From positions 51,013,187 through 51,077,186 of the forward strand of contig NC_088301.1 in NCBI RefSeq assembly GCF_032854445.1: a stretch of DNA of 64,000 nt. The letters are read 5' to 3'. Positions 12,640-25,106 of the stretch are shown piece after piece. The position numbers and the translations under genes were made by a program. The notes beneath the pieces were generated by a model. That model was not told where the DNA came from. It ran no database searches and was given only the letters and a program-made list of their open reading frames with translations. Each line of letters begins with the position of its first letter. Within the stretch, counting starts at the first letter, position 1. Origin of the DNA: Liolophura sinensis. Taxonomy: Eukaryota; Mollusca; Polyplacophora; Chitonida; Chitonidae.

Positions 12640-14335
12640 GTTAAATGGATTCTACTGGTGGACTAAGCATCCGCCAGGCCTGGTCTCTTTGCATTGTTTT
12701 AATGTGATTGTGTGCTAAATGTGATGACAACACTGCATTTGGAGTATTTCTGGACCAGTGACGTCAATAAATTACAATTAACATCCCTGTGACCAGGGTT
12801 AAGTGTGACCACTTGAAAGCTACCATACTGTCGTCGCTGTAGGTCTTTATATTATATTGCTCTGCGCTAGCACGATAGCAGCCTCGGCCACGTAGCCGAT
12901 CCCCCCTAATAAAATAGCAATATATCATAATGCAATTCTAATCATCATTCTAATAAGTTAAAAAAAAACAAAACAAAAACAAAACAAAAAAAAAAACAAA
13001 ACAAAAAAAAAACGTCAAGACATTTTATACACTTTGTATATATAGGACAACATTTTGTTTAAAGAGAGTTAATGGGATAATTTAATAATTTATTAACAAA
13101 AATGATGAAAGATGAATTTCTGGTATGTTTTCGTGTTCTTCAAACACGTAGGCCTGCATATATTTTGATGTAGGACAGTTTTTGTGTTTAACATCCGACT
13201 GGTAGGCACACTTCTTACAGTGAAGATCATGACGTCAAGGCCTACAGGCCCATGATTATTTTGACCACCTATTTTGTTTGGTTTATAAATGTTTCCAGTC
13301 AATGCGAACTCAACGGGCCAGCGTAGTCGGAGAGAAAACTGTTCATGTTATTGTTTGTTAAATGTGATTACATGAGAGTATTTTGACCAGAGACGTCCAA
13401 TAAAAACATTTGTTGGTATTATCATCATTATGTATGACATCACATCAAAAATAAAAGCTATCTAAGCCATGTTTAATTGCTTGTGAACGTTGAGTCACCG
13501 TGTGTGTAGCGGTTTCTCTCGGATATCGTGGTTTGCAATCGTGGGTTGTCTCCCTTCTGCTGAGTGTTTTCCGTCGTCTTATTCACGTTTTTTTATGCTG
13601 TTTTTAACCGTGCGCTGATCAACTCAAGATCTTACCGTGGTGATGGAGTGATATGCTGGACAGATACAGAGGTATGTCTTTTGGTAGAATGTAATAACCA
13701 CGCACGGTAGTCATGAAACTAAAGAAATAACAGAAAGTCCTGTGAGCAAATACTTCCAGTGACACCTTTACAACAACAACAACAACAACAACATTCAATA
13801 ACATATCTCGATTTATTATTTATACAAAACATAGTAGAGGAATGAAAGTGCGAACGAAAGGCTCAAAATAATGCGTTAAAACTGCGAATGTACTGAACAA
13901 AGATTGGCCTATTTATGTGCCAGGACAAATCTGTGACATGTCCTTCTGCGTCACACCATCGCATTTTTCAATTTTTTAAAATCAGTATAGTTTATGGCAG
14001 CGTAGGCCTACAGCTAAAGAAATTACGTAAAGATTTCCCTCAACAAATATGATCAAGGTGCCTTAGAGAGCTGGTTTTGTGGAATTTCAAAAACATTGTT
14101 TTATTTTGTGGCGATTTCTAAAATTTTGGATGTTCCATATACTATTATATAGCTCAGTCCAGTATTCTGAGAATACTCAGGATTAGAAAGGATCCATCTA
14201 GATGGTTTATTGTGTTGAGTGAAGTACACAAACGTCACTTAATGTTCAACTTGTCCTGTATAGATATTTTTTTGAAAAATTTTCAGATCATCTGGGGCTT
14301 AGCATGATTATGCAGCACAATGACTCTTACCAATG
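12640..14335. other. Upstream flank of KIN, no gene recognised
   Basis: Two loosely similar segments (about 12690-12790 and 13330-13430) share TTAAATGTGAT and ACCAG(T/A)GACGTC...AATAAA, suggesting an old duplication. Also present: an A-rich AAAAC tract (about 12960-13012), an (AAC)n run (13771-13793) and a TAGGCCTA palindrome at 14003-14010. No exon could be supported. Confidence 0.45.
13771..13793. repeat. (AAC)n microsatellite
   Basis: About seven to eight AAC units. Confidence 0.9.
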
Positions 14336-14555
14336 TCTTACCAATGCAGTCACTGTGACTTCAAAGCCAGCCAATGCTGGCTGCCTTTCTAGCTGTACAT
14401 GAGAAGGATGCCTAGCAGTCTACGGATGGTCGTGGATTCCCCAGACTCCCCGTTTCCACCCACCATATTAATTGCCATCGTCACATGAGTGATATATTCT
14501 TGAGTGTGACGTAAAACAGCAATCAAATAAAACAAATAAAGAAATAAATATTTTT
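14336..14555 (+). repeat. SINE immediately upstream of the KIN start codon
   Basis: Shows CTTACCAATGCAGTCACTGT, then GGATGGTCGTGGATTCCC, TTTCCACCCACCAT, GATATATTCTTGAGTGTGACG and CAATCAAATAAAACAAATAAA. The tail ends 35 bases before the ATG at 14590, so the copy lies in the promoter, the 5' UTR or a 5' UTR intron of KIN. Confidence 0.88.
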
Positions 14556-14589
14556 TTTCCAGTAAGCAACAAGCAAGAAAAATCAAAAG

Positions 14590-17500
14590 ATGGGCAAAGA
14601 AAAGGCAGGATTCCTGACCCCTAAGGCCATAGCTAACAGAATCAAAGCCAAAGGCCTCCAGAAGTTACGGTGGTATTGTCAGATGTGTCAGAAACAGTGT
14701 AGAGATGAGGTAAGGTATTTATTTTCTAAATAATTATTTTTCCAACATACTGTATTTCACATGCAGTATGTATAGTTTTGTGTAAAGATGCACTTTCAGA
14801 AGCATGTAATGGCCTTAAAATTATACTTGTGATGCCAACACTAACCTTTTTGTGATTAGAAATTAATCAAATAGCATAAAAAAAACTCTTAAGCGGCCCT
14901 ATAAAGTGGATTAATCAATCAGAATCAGGCAAAATATGTCAGTTAAAAATGCTAAATTTGAGATACAGTTATGTCCTACTGCTGGAGCAGAATCATTTGC
15001 TTTTTGTGTATTAATGTGTATTATTAAAAATCTTCGAGTAAACACTTTCATCCGCGATTACACAACATGATAAAGTCATCCTGCATCTGCATATGGAAAA
15101 CTGTGGTCTTGTGCAACCAATCCTTCCCAAAGGTCTGAGGGGCTAGGCTCAAATTCAGATCTGACTACATGTACTTCTGCATGTTTACGTCAGGAAGTTG
15201 GTCAGGTGTCTGATGAAGGGCAGTGGTTTACCCCAGGCAGCCAAGCTTCCTCCACATATAAGTGTCACTGCTGTTGTACAAGTGAAAAATTCTTGAATTC
15301 CACAATTGACAAAGAAACGTACCGGGTATGGAGAATCTAACAGAGCCCTGAACCTTTTCAGAACACAACAAAATTGTGTGAAGTTTTTTGGTGTGAGCAG
15401 CTGAGAAATTATATGTTGTGGTTTGGACTATTTTCCAAGTGCTTTTAAAATAGTATATTTCTGATAAAAAATTATTTTATGACATTAAATCTACTTGTGG
15501 TGGGGAGCCAAATGTCACCAAATAAATAGTGTATCAAAAGTAATTTTCCCGCAAAACAGTGTTTGACATTTACCATGATATTTGTGCAGTCGTTGTGGTA
15601 TTTTGCATGTGCAGCATCTCAGTAATCAGGTCAACACACTGTAGCAAGGATTATCCTGTAGATACAGATGTGATCCAATGAGCATGCGCAAACGCATTAT
15701 CCGTCAGATTTTGAAAATTTTACAAACATTTCAAAGATAATTTTGACTCCCTGTATGAGCAGATAATGTTAAAATCTGGTATAACCAGTATGCTTTTGTA
15801 TCACACTGAGGCATTGAGCTCACAATGTGGTAATGGGACGTGTGATCCAATTTTGAGGAACGACTAACCACTCCTGCTGAAGCAGATGTCTAACATCATC
15901 AAGATCAGACACCACCGTGACACGACCATACATCGCTTGCTTTAACTGGTCCCACATATGTTCAATGGGATTGAGATCCTGGGAATTAACGGGCTATTGC
16001 ATGTGCTCAATGCCTTCATGTTCAAAGAGGACATTTATCACTCTGGCATGAGCATTGTCATCTGTAAGAAGAAATCCATTGCCATTCTTGAATCTGTTTG
16101 CAAGAATTTTTAAATCCAACAGATAATGTGCTTGCTCATGGAGCACATATGTATCTACAAGGTAATCCTTGCTACAGTGTGTTGACTCACTGATTAGTGC
16201 ATAATTTCACAACAGTTGAGCAAATTTCTTGGTAAATGTCAAACACAGTTTGGGGTGGGGAACTTGCTTTTGATGCACTGTTTAGTTAAAGGTGTTTATG
16301 GAGATCACTGCAATGCACTGCAATCTGTGTTAGTCAGGCATTTATAGTGACAAAAAGCAGTTGATGACATACACATATATGTCTGTTTGAAGTGTGAAAT
16401 TTGCTAAAGATCACTTCCAATGTTTGGGAAAGTTTGCTAGTATCTTGCTGCAGACTGGTCGCATACCCTGGCACACTGGTTTCTTCCACCCATAAAACTA
16501 TCTGCCATGGTATATAAAGTGAAGAATTCTTGAGTTTGGCATTGAACAACAATCAAGTACATATAAATCAAATACTAAGTAAGATTTCCTTGCTTTCTTT
16601 CCAGAATGGATTTAAGTGTCACATGACTTCAGAGTCTCATCAGAGACAACTCCTGTTGTTTGCTGAAAACCCAGACCAATACATAGAAGACTTTTCAAAG
16701 TAAGTGGACATAGAGTGAATTTATATGTATTTTGATATTAATAATGTTATCATATGCTTCCACAAAAGCAAATGTTACTCAATTGGTTCCTTGTCTCTGT
16801 CAGTCTGTCATGTTCTCATTTATGGGCAAAATAAACTGTACCAAATATTGTCTGATTTTGATAAAAAGTTTTGTGCATCAAATTATTAGTTTTGCATATA
16901 TAATGATTTTATTGATGGTGTCCATGCAATAATTTCTTCAAATGTTGTCTGATATTTGATGATTGCTCCTTCCAATTCATTTTTGGCCACTCAGATCAAG
17001 TTGGAAAATCAGTTGGATCCATGCATAAGTTTTGCATGTTTAGTTGTCTGAATTAGTTTGTTAGCCTGATATATGATATATCTGTTTCACACTTTGTGTC
17101 ACACTTACACTTGTCACTCAGTATAAGTTTAACATACAAGAATCAGAAGCCAAGGTTCATGGTTGGTTCTGATTGGCAGCTTTAAGTCAGTAGGTTTATC
17201 CTTGGATTCTGGATTTCTCCAGCAATTCATATGAGTGAAATATTCTTGGGCTGGGAATGAAATATATTAAATAGCAATTAAATAAGTAAAAATGTTCTAT
17301 TTTCATGTCCTGTATGGACAGATTTATAGAAACTTAATATTTTTCAATATTTTAGGGAATTTGAAGATGATTATTTGGAAGTCTTGAGGAGAAGATGTGG
17401 CACTAAACGAATCCATGCAAACATTGTCTATCAAGATTATATCAGCCACAAGGACCATGTTCACATGAACTCTACAAAATGGGAAACTTTGACAGATTTT

Positions 17501-20500
17501 GTCAAGTGCCTAGGACGAGAAGGTAACAATAGCACTGCATCATGTCACAAACAACTCATGGTTTTCAGTTTGTATTATTGTTGTAAGCATGTATACTTAA
17601 TACATTGTACAGTAATTGGGAAGGTCTTCCAGCAACCTGCGGATGGTCATGGGTTTCCCACGGGCTCTGCCCGGTTTCATCCCACCATAATGCTGGCTGT
17701 CATTGTATAAGTGAAATATTCTTGAGTACAGCGTAAAACACCAATCAAATAAACAAAATAAATAATACACTGTACATAGGAAGACAGATTTCTATGGTGC
17801 TAGCCCTATTGTAATGGAAACTGAATAATTTTGACTCTAATTCATCAGAATTCATGGCTTAGTGTATTATGTATCAGAAGCAATGTTACGATAAATGTTA
17901 GGGATTGTATCTCAAAATGTATTGCATGTATTGAGCAAAGGTTTTGCAAAGATGTAATGCACCGTGACACAAGGAAGATGATCCATTGTCAATGCTCTGC
18001 TTCAAAATCTAAGTTTTCAAATGTCAATCAGTTATCTGCCAATAACTATAGCATTTGTTGACATGTGTTAATTTTAACTTCAAATGTGTAAAAAATTTGG
18101 AAAGTTCTTCAGTTTTTCAAGAGCAGGCCATGGGAGAGTGGTTAAGATACTTGCCTTTTCATCACTCATAGGGGCCTCCATGGCCTAGTGGTGAGCGTAC
18201 TAGGACAGCATAATGACCCAGCAGCCTCTCACCAGTCATGCCAGTGCAGTTGTGCGAGTTGAAATCCAGCTCATAGCGGCATCCTCTCTGGTCGTTCGTG
18301 GGAAGGCCTTCCAGCAACCTGCGGATGGCCATGGGTTTTCACGGAGCTCTGCCCAGTTTCCTCCCGTCATAATGCTGACTGTCATCACTTAAATGAAATG
18401 TTCTTTAATACAGCATAAAAAACACCAATCATATAAACAGATCAGTAATAACCCCCCACCCCCCACCCCTACTTTTCATTATTTGAGGGGCCTGGTACTC
18501 GTTCGGCAATTTACCCAATTTAACCTTCATTAATAACTAATTGTCTATTACTGTAAATATGGCATGCCGTACATCAAAGGTATCAGAGTTTGTCAATGAT
18601 ATACCCAAGGTGTATTGCCCAAGCACTAGTTTCCTCCACCCATAAAATCGACACAAATTGTATAAGTGAAAAATTCTTCAGAGAGGCATTAAGCAGCGAT
18701 TAATTAAATAACTTTTTTGGTTTTTGAGTATGACATGTACATACATTTAAGTCACTGCCTTTCTGTTTGATTTCAGGAAAGTGTATTGTGGATGAAACAG
18801 AAAAGGGTTGGTTCGTGCAGTACATAGATCGTGATCCGGAGACAATTAGGAAAATGGAAGCATCTGCAGCAAAGGAGAAAATGGAAATGGATGATGAGGA
18901 GAGAACATCCAGATTTATTCAGAAACAGATAGAGAAGGCAGCTGCTCAAGAGAGAGAAAAACCAGTTACCGAATTTACAGAGCTTCAGAGAGAGAATGAT
19001 GAGGATAAAGTCACTTTTAGCCTTGCGCTTAGTAAGAAAGAAATTCCAGCAGTAAAGTGAGTTGAACTTTCACTCTCATCAGTCTGATGACAATTTAGTT
19101 CATGTTTAAAGCAGACATTTGTAACGTGTAATCACACAAATCCAGGTGCTGATGATTGCTCTTTCCTCTAAGTGGACTTACATGTACCATACAAGTACAG
19201 AAATGCATAAGCTGAAACATCATTCTGAACTGTGGTCAGTATTTTTATTATTTATATTTTTGTGGACTGTTTTTACAGAGAAAAAATACTTTTCTTAGGC
19301 CTCTGTCCACTAGACTAAACAACTGAAGTGAAATGTTATTGAATTTGACATTAAAAGCAAAGCATATAAAAAGTTATATCAAAAGACATAATCTACATCT
19401 GTATAACAATAAAGCAGTACCTTAGAGATGAATATACTTGCACATAAATGTATATTTATTTTATTTAGCCTTACTGCATCACTTTGTATCATTGTAACTC
19501 CATGATTTACACTGCCAGCTCAGTTCAGCCCTGTTGCATGTAATGTACTAAACTGTGATATTCACTCTTCAATGAATCTGTAATCTCCAAATGACTTGAG
19601 CTGGCAGCCCTGTGCATCTCTGTGTTAACCTTTCCAACTGACAAACGACAGTTGATGCAGGGACAGTATCAGTTTTCCAGGTGGTGTCTTGTACATGTAT
19701 ATAGTGATTTAGAGACTCTCTTCGTATTACATGTGTTGTTCTGTCTGTCTCCAGGACTGACGTTTCCAGTACATCCACTCTGACTGTGAAGAAAGAGAAG
19801 CCAAGCTCTTCAGATGACATGAAGGCTGAAAGTACCAAAGATGTTTCCAAGGCACGAGTTAGTAGGTGGGCAGACATGGAGGAGGCACCACCTGCTAAGC
19901 CAAAACCAGGACCTGGGATGGCTGGGCAAAAACGAAAGTCAGCGCTGGATGAAATTAGAGAAGTATGTTATTTAATTTCAGGAAAATTTTTGATAATGAT
20001 GACTTAATTGAAGGTGTCAAAATACATTTCCTCTGAGTATAAACTTTGTTTCAAATATGTGTCTATACCAAGAGCTCTTTCACATGCAAGGGAATATTAA
20101 CTCTACACTGTCAAGGGTAGATCACAGCCTTACCACAAAAATAATCCAGTATTGTTGTTGTAATATATTCAAGGTTTGGTGTATTTATTTCTAATTATGT
20201 TCATGTATTTTTGATAAATATTTCAGATGGAAGAAAAAAAGAAAGAAAAAATGAACAGAAAAGATTACTGGCTTCATAAAGGGATAGTGGTAAAATTGAT
20301 TACCAAGAAATTAGGTGAACGCTACCACAAGAAAAAAGCTGTTGTGTTAGTAAGTATTCTTCCTGGAAAAGTTTAAAAATTGTTGGTGTAAGCACGTGCA
20401 TAAATACATGTACACAAGGTTCTGGTTCAACCTCGTTGTTGGACAGGGGTTTGGTTTATTCCTCCGCTGTCACTATTTATACAGTTTATATTAACAAATC

Positions 20501-21973
20501 GATTAATCTGTCTGTGAGGTAGGGGGATTTTAACTGATTGATTAACACTAAAATGGATGTCACTTTCAGGAGGTAAAGGATCTGTTTACAGCCACAGTGA
20601 AGATGCTGGACAGTGAAAAAGTCTTAAAAGTCGATCAAACACATGTGGAAACAGTCATTCCAGCTTTGGGTATGATATCGGTTTCAATTGCTATTGAGAT
20701 ATAAAGATGTGGGTTAGGTTTAAAATTATAAAAACAAACTGCTGAGCGAGATCATTCGCCAAGTAAACTTATTGTTACTGAGCATTAAGTCATAATGCAA
20801 GGTCCTTTCTCAAATGAATACAAATATGATATTGAATAAATATATATAGTGCAGATGGAAAATGATCACTGAGAATATGTTGTGGTGTGAAGATGTGTTT
20901 ATTTTGTTTGTTATAACATTTGTCACATCATCATGTCATCATGGCATATTATCATTGATTTCCTCTGTGTGCTAAGGTCTGCCAGGTTCCTGCAGAAGGT
21001 CATGGGTTCCCCATGGCTATGCCCAGTTTTCACCCACCATATTACTGGCCGTCTCCTCGTTTCCATTAAAACTAGAAACTAACATACATGTAGACACGAG
21101 TGTTACATATATAACTGTGAGTTCCTGTACAAATGTCAAAGCATGTTAAACTACATATTATACATGTTTTTTGTCATTATTATTTTCTTTAAAACTCCTC
21201 GCTCACTCACTCACTCTTTTCTGTAAACAGGAAAAGGTGTAATGATTGTGAATGGAGCTTACAGGGGACAGGAAGCCAAGCTAACTGAAATTAATGAGCA
21301 GAAGTTCAGCTGTACAGTCACGCTCAGTTCAGTGAGTATTAAATAATTTATATTTCATAATGTCTTGAGTACGACATTCAGCAACAATGAAATGTGACTC
21401 CATTGCACTGGCACAAGAGGTGCAGGTTCAATCCCGGCCTTGGGCAGAGAAATTCTAGATTCCTCCACTGTCACTACTCATGGGACTATGTAACAAGCTG
21501 TAACAATATTATAGCATTCAGCAGAGGTGATATACATGTAATATATTAGAGAGGTGAAACTTATGTTGTGAATAACACCACTGTTGTTGTTTAATTATAT
21601 CAACATTGGCTAATTCACACCTGAAACTAGATGCCCGGCATTTTTTAAAACACCCTTTTGGAGAAAGTGGTAAGACCCATTTTGTTGGTGTTACATTATA
21701 TTGAACATGACCCAAGTAATCTTCGTACAGTATTATGTAAAATTGAAAATATGTATGGCTCCCACCATTATCTCCAGAGTGTTGTTTAAAACAATGTCCA
21801 GCAACTGTTCTCAGGCTTGTAATGCATGTGTGTATATACACAATCAATAGTATCCTGCTCATGATCCTGTAATTTGTAAAACCGGATTTTTTTGACTGTT
21901 TCAGGGGCCACTGAAAGGCAGGGTACTTGAAAATATCCAGTATGAAGATATCAGCAAACTTCATGTAACGTGA
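14590..21973 (+). CDS. KIN: KIN17 DNA/RNA-binding protein, complete, nine exons
   Basis: Exons are 14590-14709, 16605-16699, 17356-17522, 18777-19056, 19755-19962, 20227-20349, 20570-20669, 21231-21331 and 21905-21973. Phases are consistent and the product is 420 aa (human about 393). The N-terminus MGKEKAGFLTPKAIANRIKA and the zinc finger WYCQMCQKQC...CHMTSESH (about 28-50) are hallmarks of KIN17. Exon 3 begins the winged-helix region (DYLEVLRRRCGTKRIHANIV). Exons 4-5 include a charged, low-complexity stretch (about 165-285) with the conserved ENDEDKVTF and SALDEI patches. Exons 6-9 make the C-terminal SH3/KOW-like pair, with DYWLHKGIVVKLITKKLG, VNGAYRGQEAKL and the end GPLKGR...YEDISKLHV. 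KIN17 is a nuclear protein linked to DNA replication, repair and mRNA processing, known from work in mammals. The start is fixed by the family's conserved first residues. A SINE ends 35 bases before the ATG. Confidence 0.96.
15125..15318 (+). repeat. Second SINE family (diverged), KIN intron 1
   Basis: Has a B-box-like GGCTCAAATTC, then CAGTGGTTTACCCCAGGCAG, CTTCCTCCACATATAAGTG and ACAAGTGAAAAATTCTTGAA. These elements recur at 16432-16578, 18608-18712 and 22095-22180, which defines a family distinct from the main SINE. Confidence 0.6.
15525..16282 (-). mobile_element. Deleted Tc1/mariner-like element with long inverted repeats, KIN intron 1
   Basis: The ends form inverted repeats of roughly 190 bp: 15525-15720 matches the reverse complement of 16282-16105. 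Shared blocks include GTGTTTGACATTTACCA and GTCAACACACTGTAGCAAGG. TA dinucleotides flank both ends (15523-15524, 16283-16284), as expected for Tc1/mariner target duplication. Between and within the arms, on the minus strand about 16060-15830, lies the C-terminal part of a DDE transposase (DDNAHARV, then DLNPIEHMWDQLKQA). It has an in-frame stop, and the N-terminal part is missing. The copy is non-autonomous. Confidence 0.82.
16432..16578 (+). repeat. Second SINE family copy, KIN intron 1
   Basis: TTCTTCCACCCATAAAACTA, TGCCATGGTATATAAAGTGA and GAATTCTTGAGTTTGGCATT match the family's 3' half. It ends just before the exon 2 acceptor (16603-16604). Confidence 0.6.
17618..17767 (+). repeat. SINE, 5'-truncated, KIN intron 3
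   Basis: Starts at GGGAAGGTCTTCCAGCAACC and runs through GGATGGTCATGGGTTTCCC, CATCCCACCATAATGCTGG and AGCGTAAAACACCAATCAAA to an AAAT-like tail. Confidence 0.9.
18125..18712 (+). repeat. Second-family SINE split by the insertion at 18170-18440, KIN intron 3
   Basis: The head (GGAGAGTGGTTAAGATACTTG at about 18133, an A-box-like tRNA segment) stands left of the inserted SINE. The 3' end (TTTCCTCCACCCATAAAATC, TATAAGTGAAAAATTCTTCA) stands right of it at 18608-18712. The middle is diverged, so the joining of the two halves is an inference. Confidence 0.45.
18170..18440 (+). repeat. Full-length SINE nested in an older SINE, KIN intron 3
   Basis: Complete from GGGGCCTCCATGGCCTAGTG through CAGCATAATGACCCAGCAGC, GAGTTGAAATCCAGCTCATA and CTTCCAGCAACCTGCGGATG to AACACCAATCATATAAAC. 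It carries more substitutions than the copies at 24029 and 59226. Confidence 0.88.
20976..21062 (+). repeat. SINE core fragment, KIN intron 7
   Basis: Only the GTCTGCCAGGTTCCTGCAGA, GGTCATGGGTTCCCCATGG and CACCCACCATATTACTGGCC part remains. Confidence 0.7.
21400..21500 (+). repeat. tRNA-related repeat fragment, KIN intron 8
   Basis: GGTTCAATCCCGGCCTTGGG is a good pol III B box, followed by TTCCTCCACTGTCACTAC. A similar stretch is at 20420-20480 (GGTTCAACCTCGTTGTTGGA, then TTCCTCCGCTGTCACTA). Together they suggest another small SINE family. Confidence 0.45.
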
Positions 21974-22002
21974 CATTAGCCTCATCTTGGAATGCATTGT
22001 AC

Positions 22003-22008
22003 AATAAA
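22003..22008 (+). promoter_or_regulatory. Probable poly(A) signal of KIN
   Basis: AATAAA lies 30 bases after the KIN stop codon (21971-21973), which would give a very short 3' UTR. Other AATAAA-like hexamers occur further on (for example near 22167 and 22458), so the site actually used is uncertain. Confidence 0.5.
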
Positions 22009-24020
22009 TAATTTCTCAATGAAACATCATCTGGCTCTAAATTGTATACACATGTAGATACTGTGGTAAACTTTGTCAGTAACTTGCCAGTGGTCAGTGG
22101 TTTACCAAGGGTTCTCTTGTTAAGTGAAAAATTGTCACTATTTCGTTAAACGACAATTAATTAAAGAAATAAATACTGCAGTTATCAGGTCTCTATGTAA
22201 CATAGTTGAAATGACATGGTTCTTGACTCAGGTTAAATGGTAAATGAACATTTAAAAAAACTGTTTTGAAAATATGCTCTTCCTGGTATTCAAGAGCCAC
22301 AGAATTTCATGCTGGTCAATTGTTGAAGTGGGAGCTGTAGGACATGTGCATATGACATACTTTGAATGCCCATCCCTTTAAATTTGTTCATACAAAATCA
22401 ATCATTATGTTTTAGAAGCTCTTGTCCATAGTATGTATATGCCATCATTTATTATAATAAAATTTTTAATACCAATTGTGATGTAACCATTTTGAAAATA
22501 TACAATGGCCTGCACGTCTGTTTATGTGCCCTTGTGTTTTGTAAACCAGGATTTCAGTACAAGACTTTCTGCTTTACTGGGCAGAAACACACTATAAGAA
22601 CTTTTTGATCTGTCCTCGAACTTATTACATGTAGTATGAAAACATTACATAGTACCTGCGCGTTAAATGTTTAAAGCATTGGAACCTTCAGTTCTCCCAC
22701 ATAATTCAACGAATTTTTGTACAATTTATGAGTCTTACCTGTACACGAGAATTACTTTTACCCGAGACTTTACATTGACACTGGCACAGTTTCAATAAGT
22801 GGATGACAAGTCTCTAATATTGTACATGTATTTTGAAGAGTTCATAGTGTTCTTGGCCTTGCTGACAGACGGTCAGCAGCGCTTGCATTACTTCTTATAA
22901 GTGGTTTTACATGACATTTGTTGAACAACGCTAACCTTTCGCCGAGACATATTCGTCGTCTGAAACTTTTTAAGTACGACGTAAAACCACAAATGCATAA
23001 ATGCGTATGTGAGGACAGCCAAAGGCGAGTTGTCTCCTCCTCCACTCTGATTCCCTTTCACCAAGACACTGACTGCTGGCGTATAAGCCAAGGATTCTTG
23101 CATATGGCGTTCATGGCCAATAAGAAGATCAATCACTGGTAAAAGGGGATACAGTTTGTGAGAAATGATGGGAAATATCGTTTCCCTAGGGGGAATTTTT
23201 CAAAATGATACGACCGACTCGGAGTCGAGCTGATAAGCGCACATCTCGCTGTGAAGCTCGATTTTGCCTGCAGGCCTACATGGATTTGACGCCTGTGAAA
23301 TGGATGCCGATGGGAAGATATTGTACTATGCCTAAATTAATATTCTTAACTATATGCGGTAATGAGACAGGTGAAAAACACGGCACCGTTGTGCAGTAGC
23401 TTTCAGTATTATGTCGCAGTCTCATGCATGTCAATGTAAAGATATGCATTGTAGTCCTGGTAGATCTGAGATCTGTTCCATTCTTCACAGCTGAGCTGTC
23501 AGAAACTTGATGTGGAAGTTAAGCTGAGAACACGGCCAACCCATCTGAGAGCTATAGTCCTGGTAAACACTAGCAGTATCAGTAAATTGTGATGGTTATT
23601 TCCTAGCTTCTAGTATGTCTGTCAATACGGGATGATCGTCAGAGCAACAATGTTCAGAGATAACTAGAATTTCCGCAACAAATGTGTTGCCGACGGCTGT
23701 ATTCCACAGCAACGTGAATCGGTTTTATATTTATATATGTAGATCATTCAGCCACAGCAGATGTTTTCATCTGTGTCGTACAGCCATCTGTCACTGCACC
23801 ACACACCAGGCTTCTTCGAGCAAACACGTGGATGGATCGTAGGACTTCCCATCACAACCTGTTATGGGATAAAATACGTGTATTTATTCATCACATTAAG
23901 TAATAATGTCTTTTCCCGCTTGTGCGAGCAAATGTTTTCTGTGACTATCAGCCACTGCCCATTGTGCACGTTCGGGTCAAGTAAATTATAGCCATAAGCA
24001 TCCTACGTAGATGTGACATA
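22009..24020. other. Downstream of KIN, no gene recognised
   Basis: Contains a second-family SINE fragment at about 22095-22180 (CAGTGGTTTACCAAGGGTTC, GTTAAGTGAAAAATTGTCAC) and a weak SINE-like patch at 22970-23110. Nothing else has coding or repeat support. Confidence 0.45.
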
Positions 24021-24028
24021 CAAACACC

Positions 24029-24301
24029 AGGACCCCCGTGGCCGTGGGGATTAGCGCGCCACCACGACGCAATGGCCGAGGAACCTCTCACCAGTGCGGT
24101 CGCTGTGAGTTCAAGTTCAGCTCATGCCGGCTCCCTCTCTGGTCGTATACGTGGGAAGGTCTTCCAGCAACCTGCGGAATGTCGTGGGTTTCCCCCAGGC
24201 TCACCTTTATTTCCACCCACCATAACGTTGGTCCCCGTCGTATAAGACAGATACATGTATGCTTAAGTACGTCAAACGTCAATCAAATAAATAAATAAAT
24301 G
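24029..24301 (+). repeat. Full-length SINE with 8 bp target-site duplication
   Basis: Runs from GACCCCCGTGGCCGTGGGGA through GTCGCTGTGAGTTCAAGTTC and the 3' core to AAATAAATAAATAAAT. CAAACACC flanks it at 24021-24028 and 24302-24309. Confidence 0.92.
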
Positions 24302-24780
24302 CAAACACCCCTTGAAAACCATACACAAAAAGTTGCGATTGGAATGACACTTACTAGACAGTTCAATTTCTACGCTACGCAATGATGTGTTCAGCAAAAA
24401 TTTACTATTGTTCGAATTAAATTTGGTTTGCACTAGACCTCACTGTTAATGATGGTCACGTTTAGTGTAATTTGGGCTGGATATATATTTCAACCACATA
24501 CTTATTCGATCAGTAGTTCTGCTCCAAGAGGCATGTATTGCCAAAATGAGCTCTAATTGACCATACTAATTAGATATGTATTCTTATGAAATATAACAGT
24601 CTTATTTTTTATGTTACAATTAATCACAAGGAAACACTTATTCGCAAGGTTTGGCCAATTTATTTGTGACAGATTCGCCGGGTTTGATATAGAAAATTCC
24701 TTTGTTAAACGTTTACTAACCATTCTGCTTTGGAATTCATGACTGATCGGTGTGATAATGTATCTAAAGTAACTGTACAG

Positions 24781-25105
24781 AGAATTAGATCGACACGGAT
24801 ATATGAACAGTTGCAATCAAAGCGCAAATGAGATTCATATTTATTATCGACAACTTATATTCTAGCATGGTACACGGTTGCATACTGATTTCATTCAGTC
24901 GCCTATAACATACCTTGCGTCATTGAAAACTTCTGACAGCTTCTCTTTGCAAGATTCCAGTCTATTTGCATACTTTATGTACCGGTGCTTTCTTAGTTCT
25001 TTGGTGGTTTGTCTTATATGTCGTTTTGGGAATTGGCCGTGCGATTATTGACCTGGAACGCCCTTATTGGGTGGCTTCTAGTATACGAATGTCTGTTTCG
25101 ACGCC
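24781..25105 (+). repeat. Dispersed repeat family A, copy 3
   Basis: Landmarks ATATATGAACAGTTGCAATC, TTATCGACAACTTATATTCT, TCAGTCGCCTATAACATACC and TTGGCCGTGCGATTATTGAC recur at 48205-48510 and, inverted, at 10475 and 11480. A SINE is inserted at its right end. Confidence 0.7.
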
Positions 25106-25106
25106 A

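Noticed and set aside
12640-13430. Tandem gene-like duplication with AATAAA signals
   Set aside because: Similarity between the two segments is loose and neither holds an open frame of note.
21518-21997. 159-codon minus-strand frame
   Set aside because: Antisense of KIN intron 8 and exon 9; no family features.
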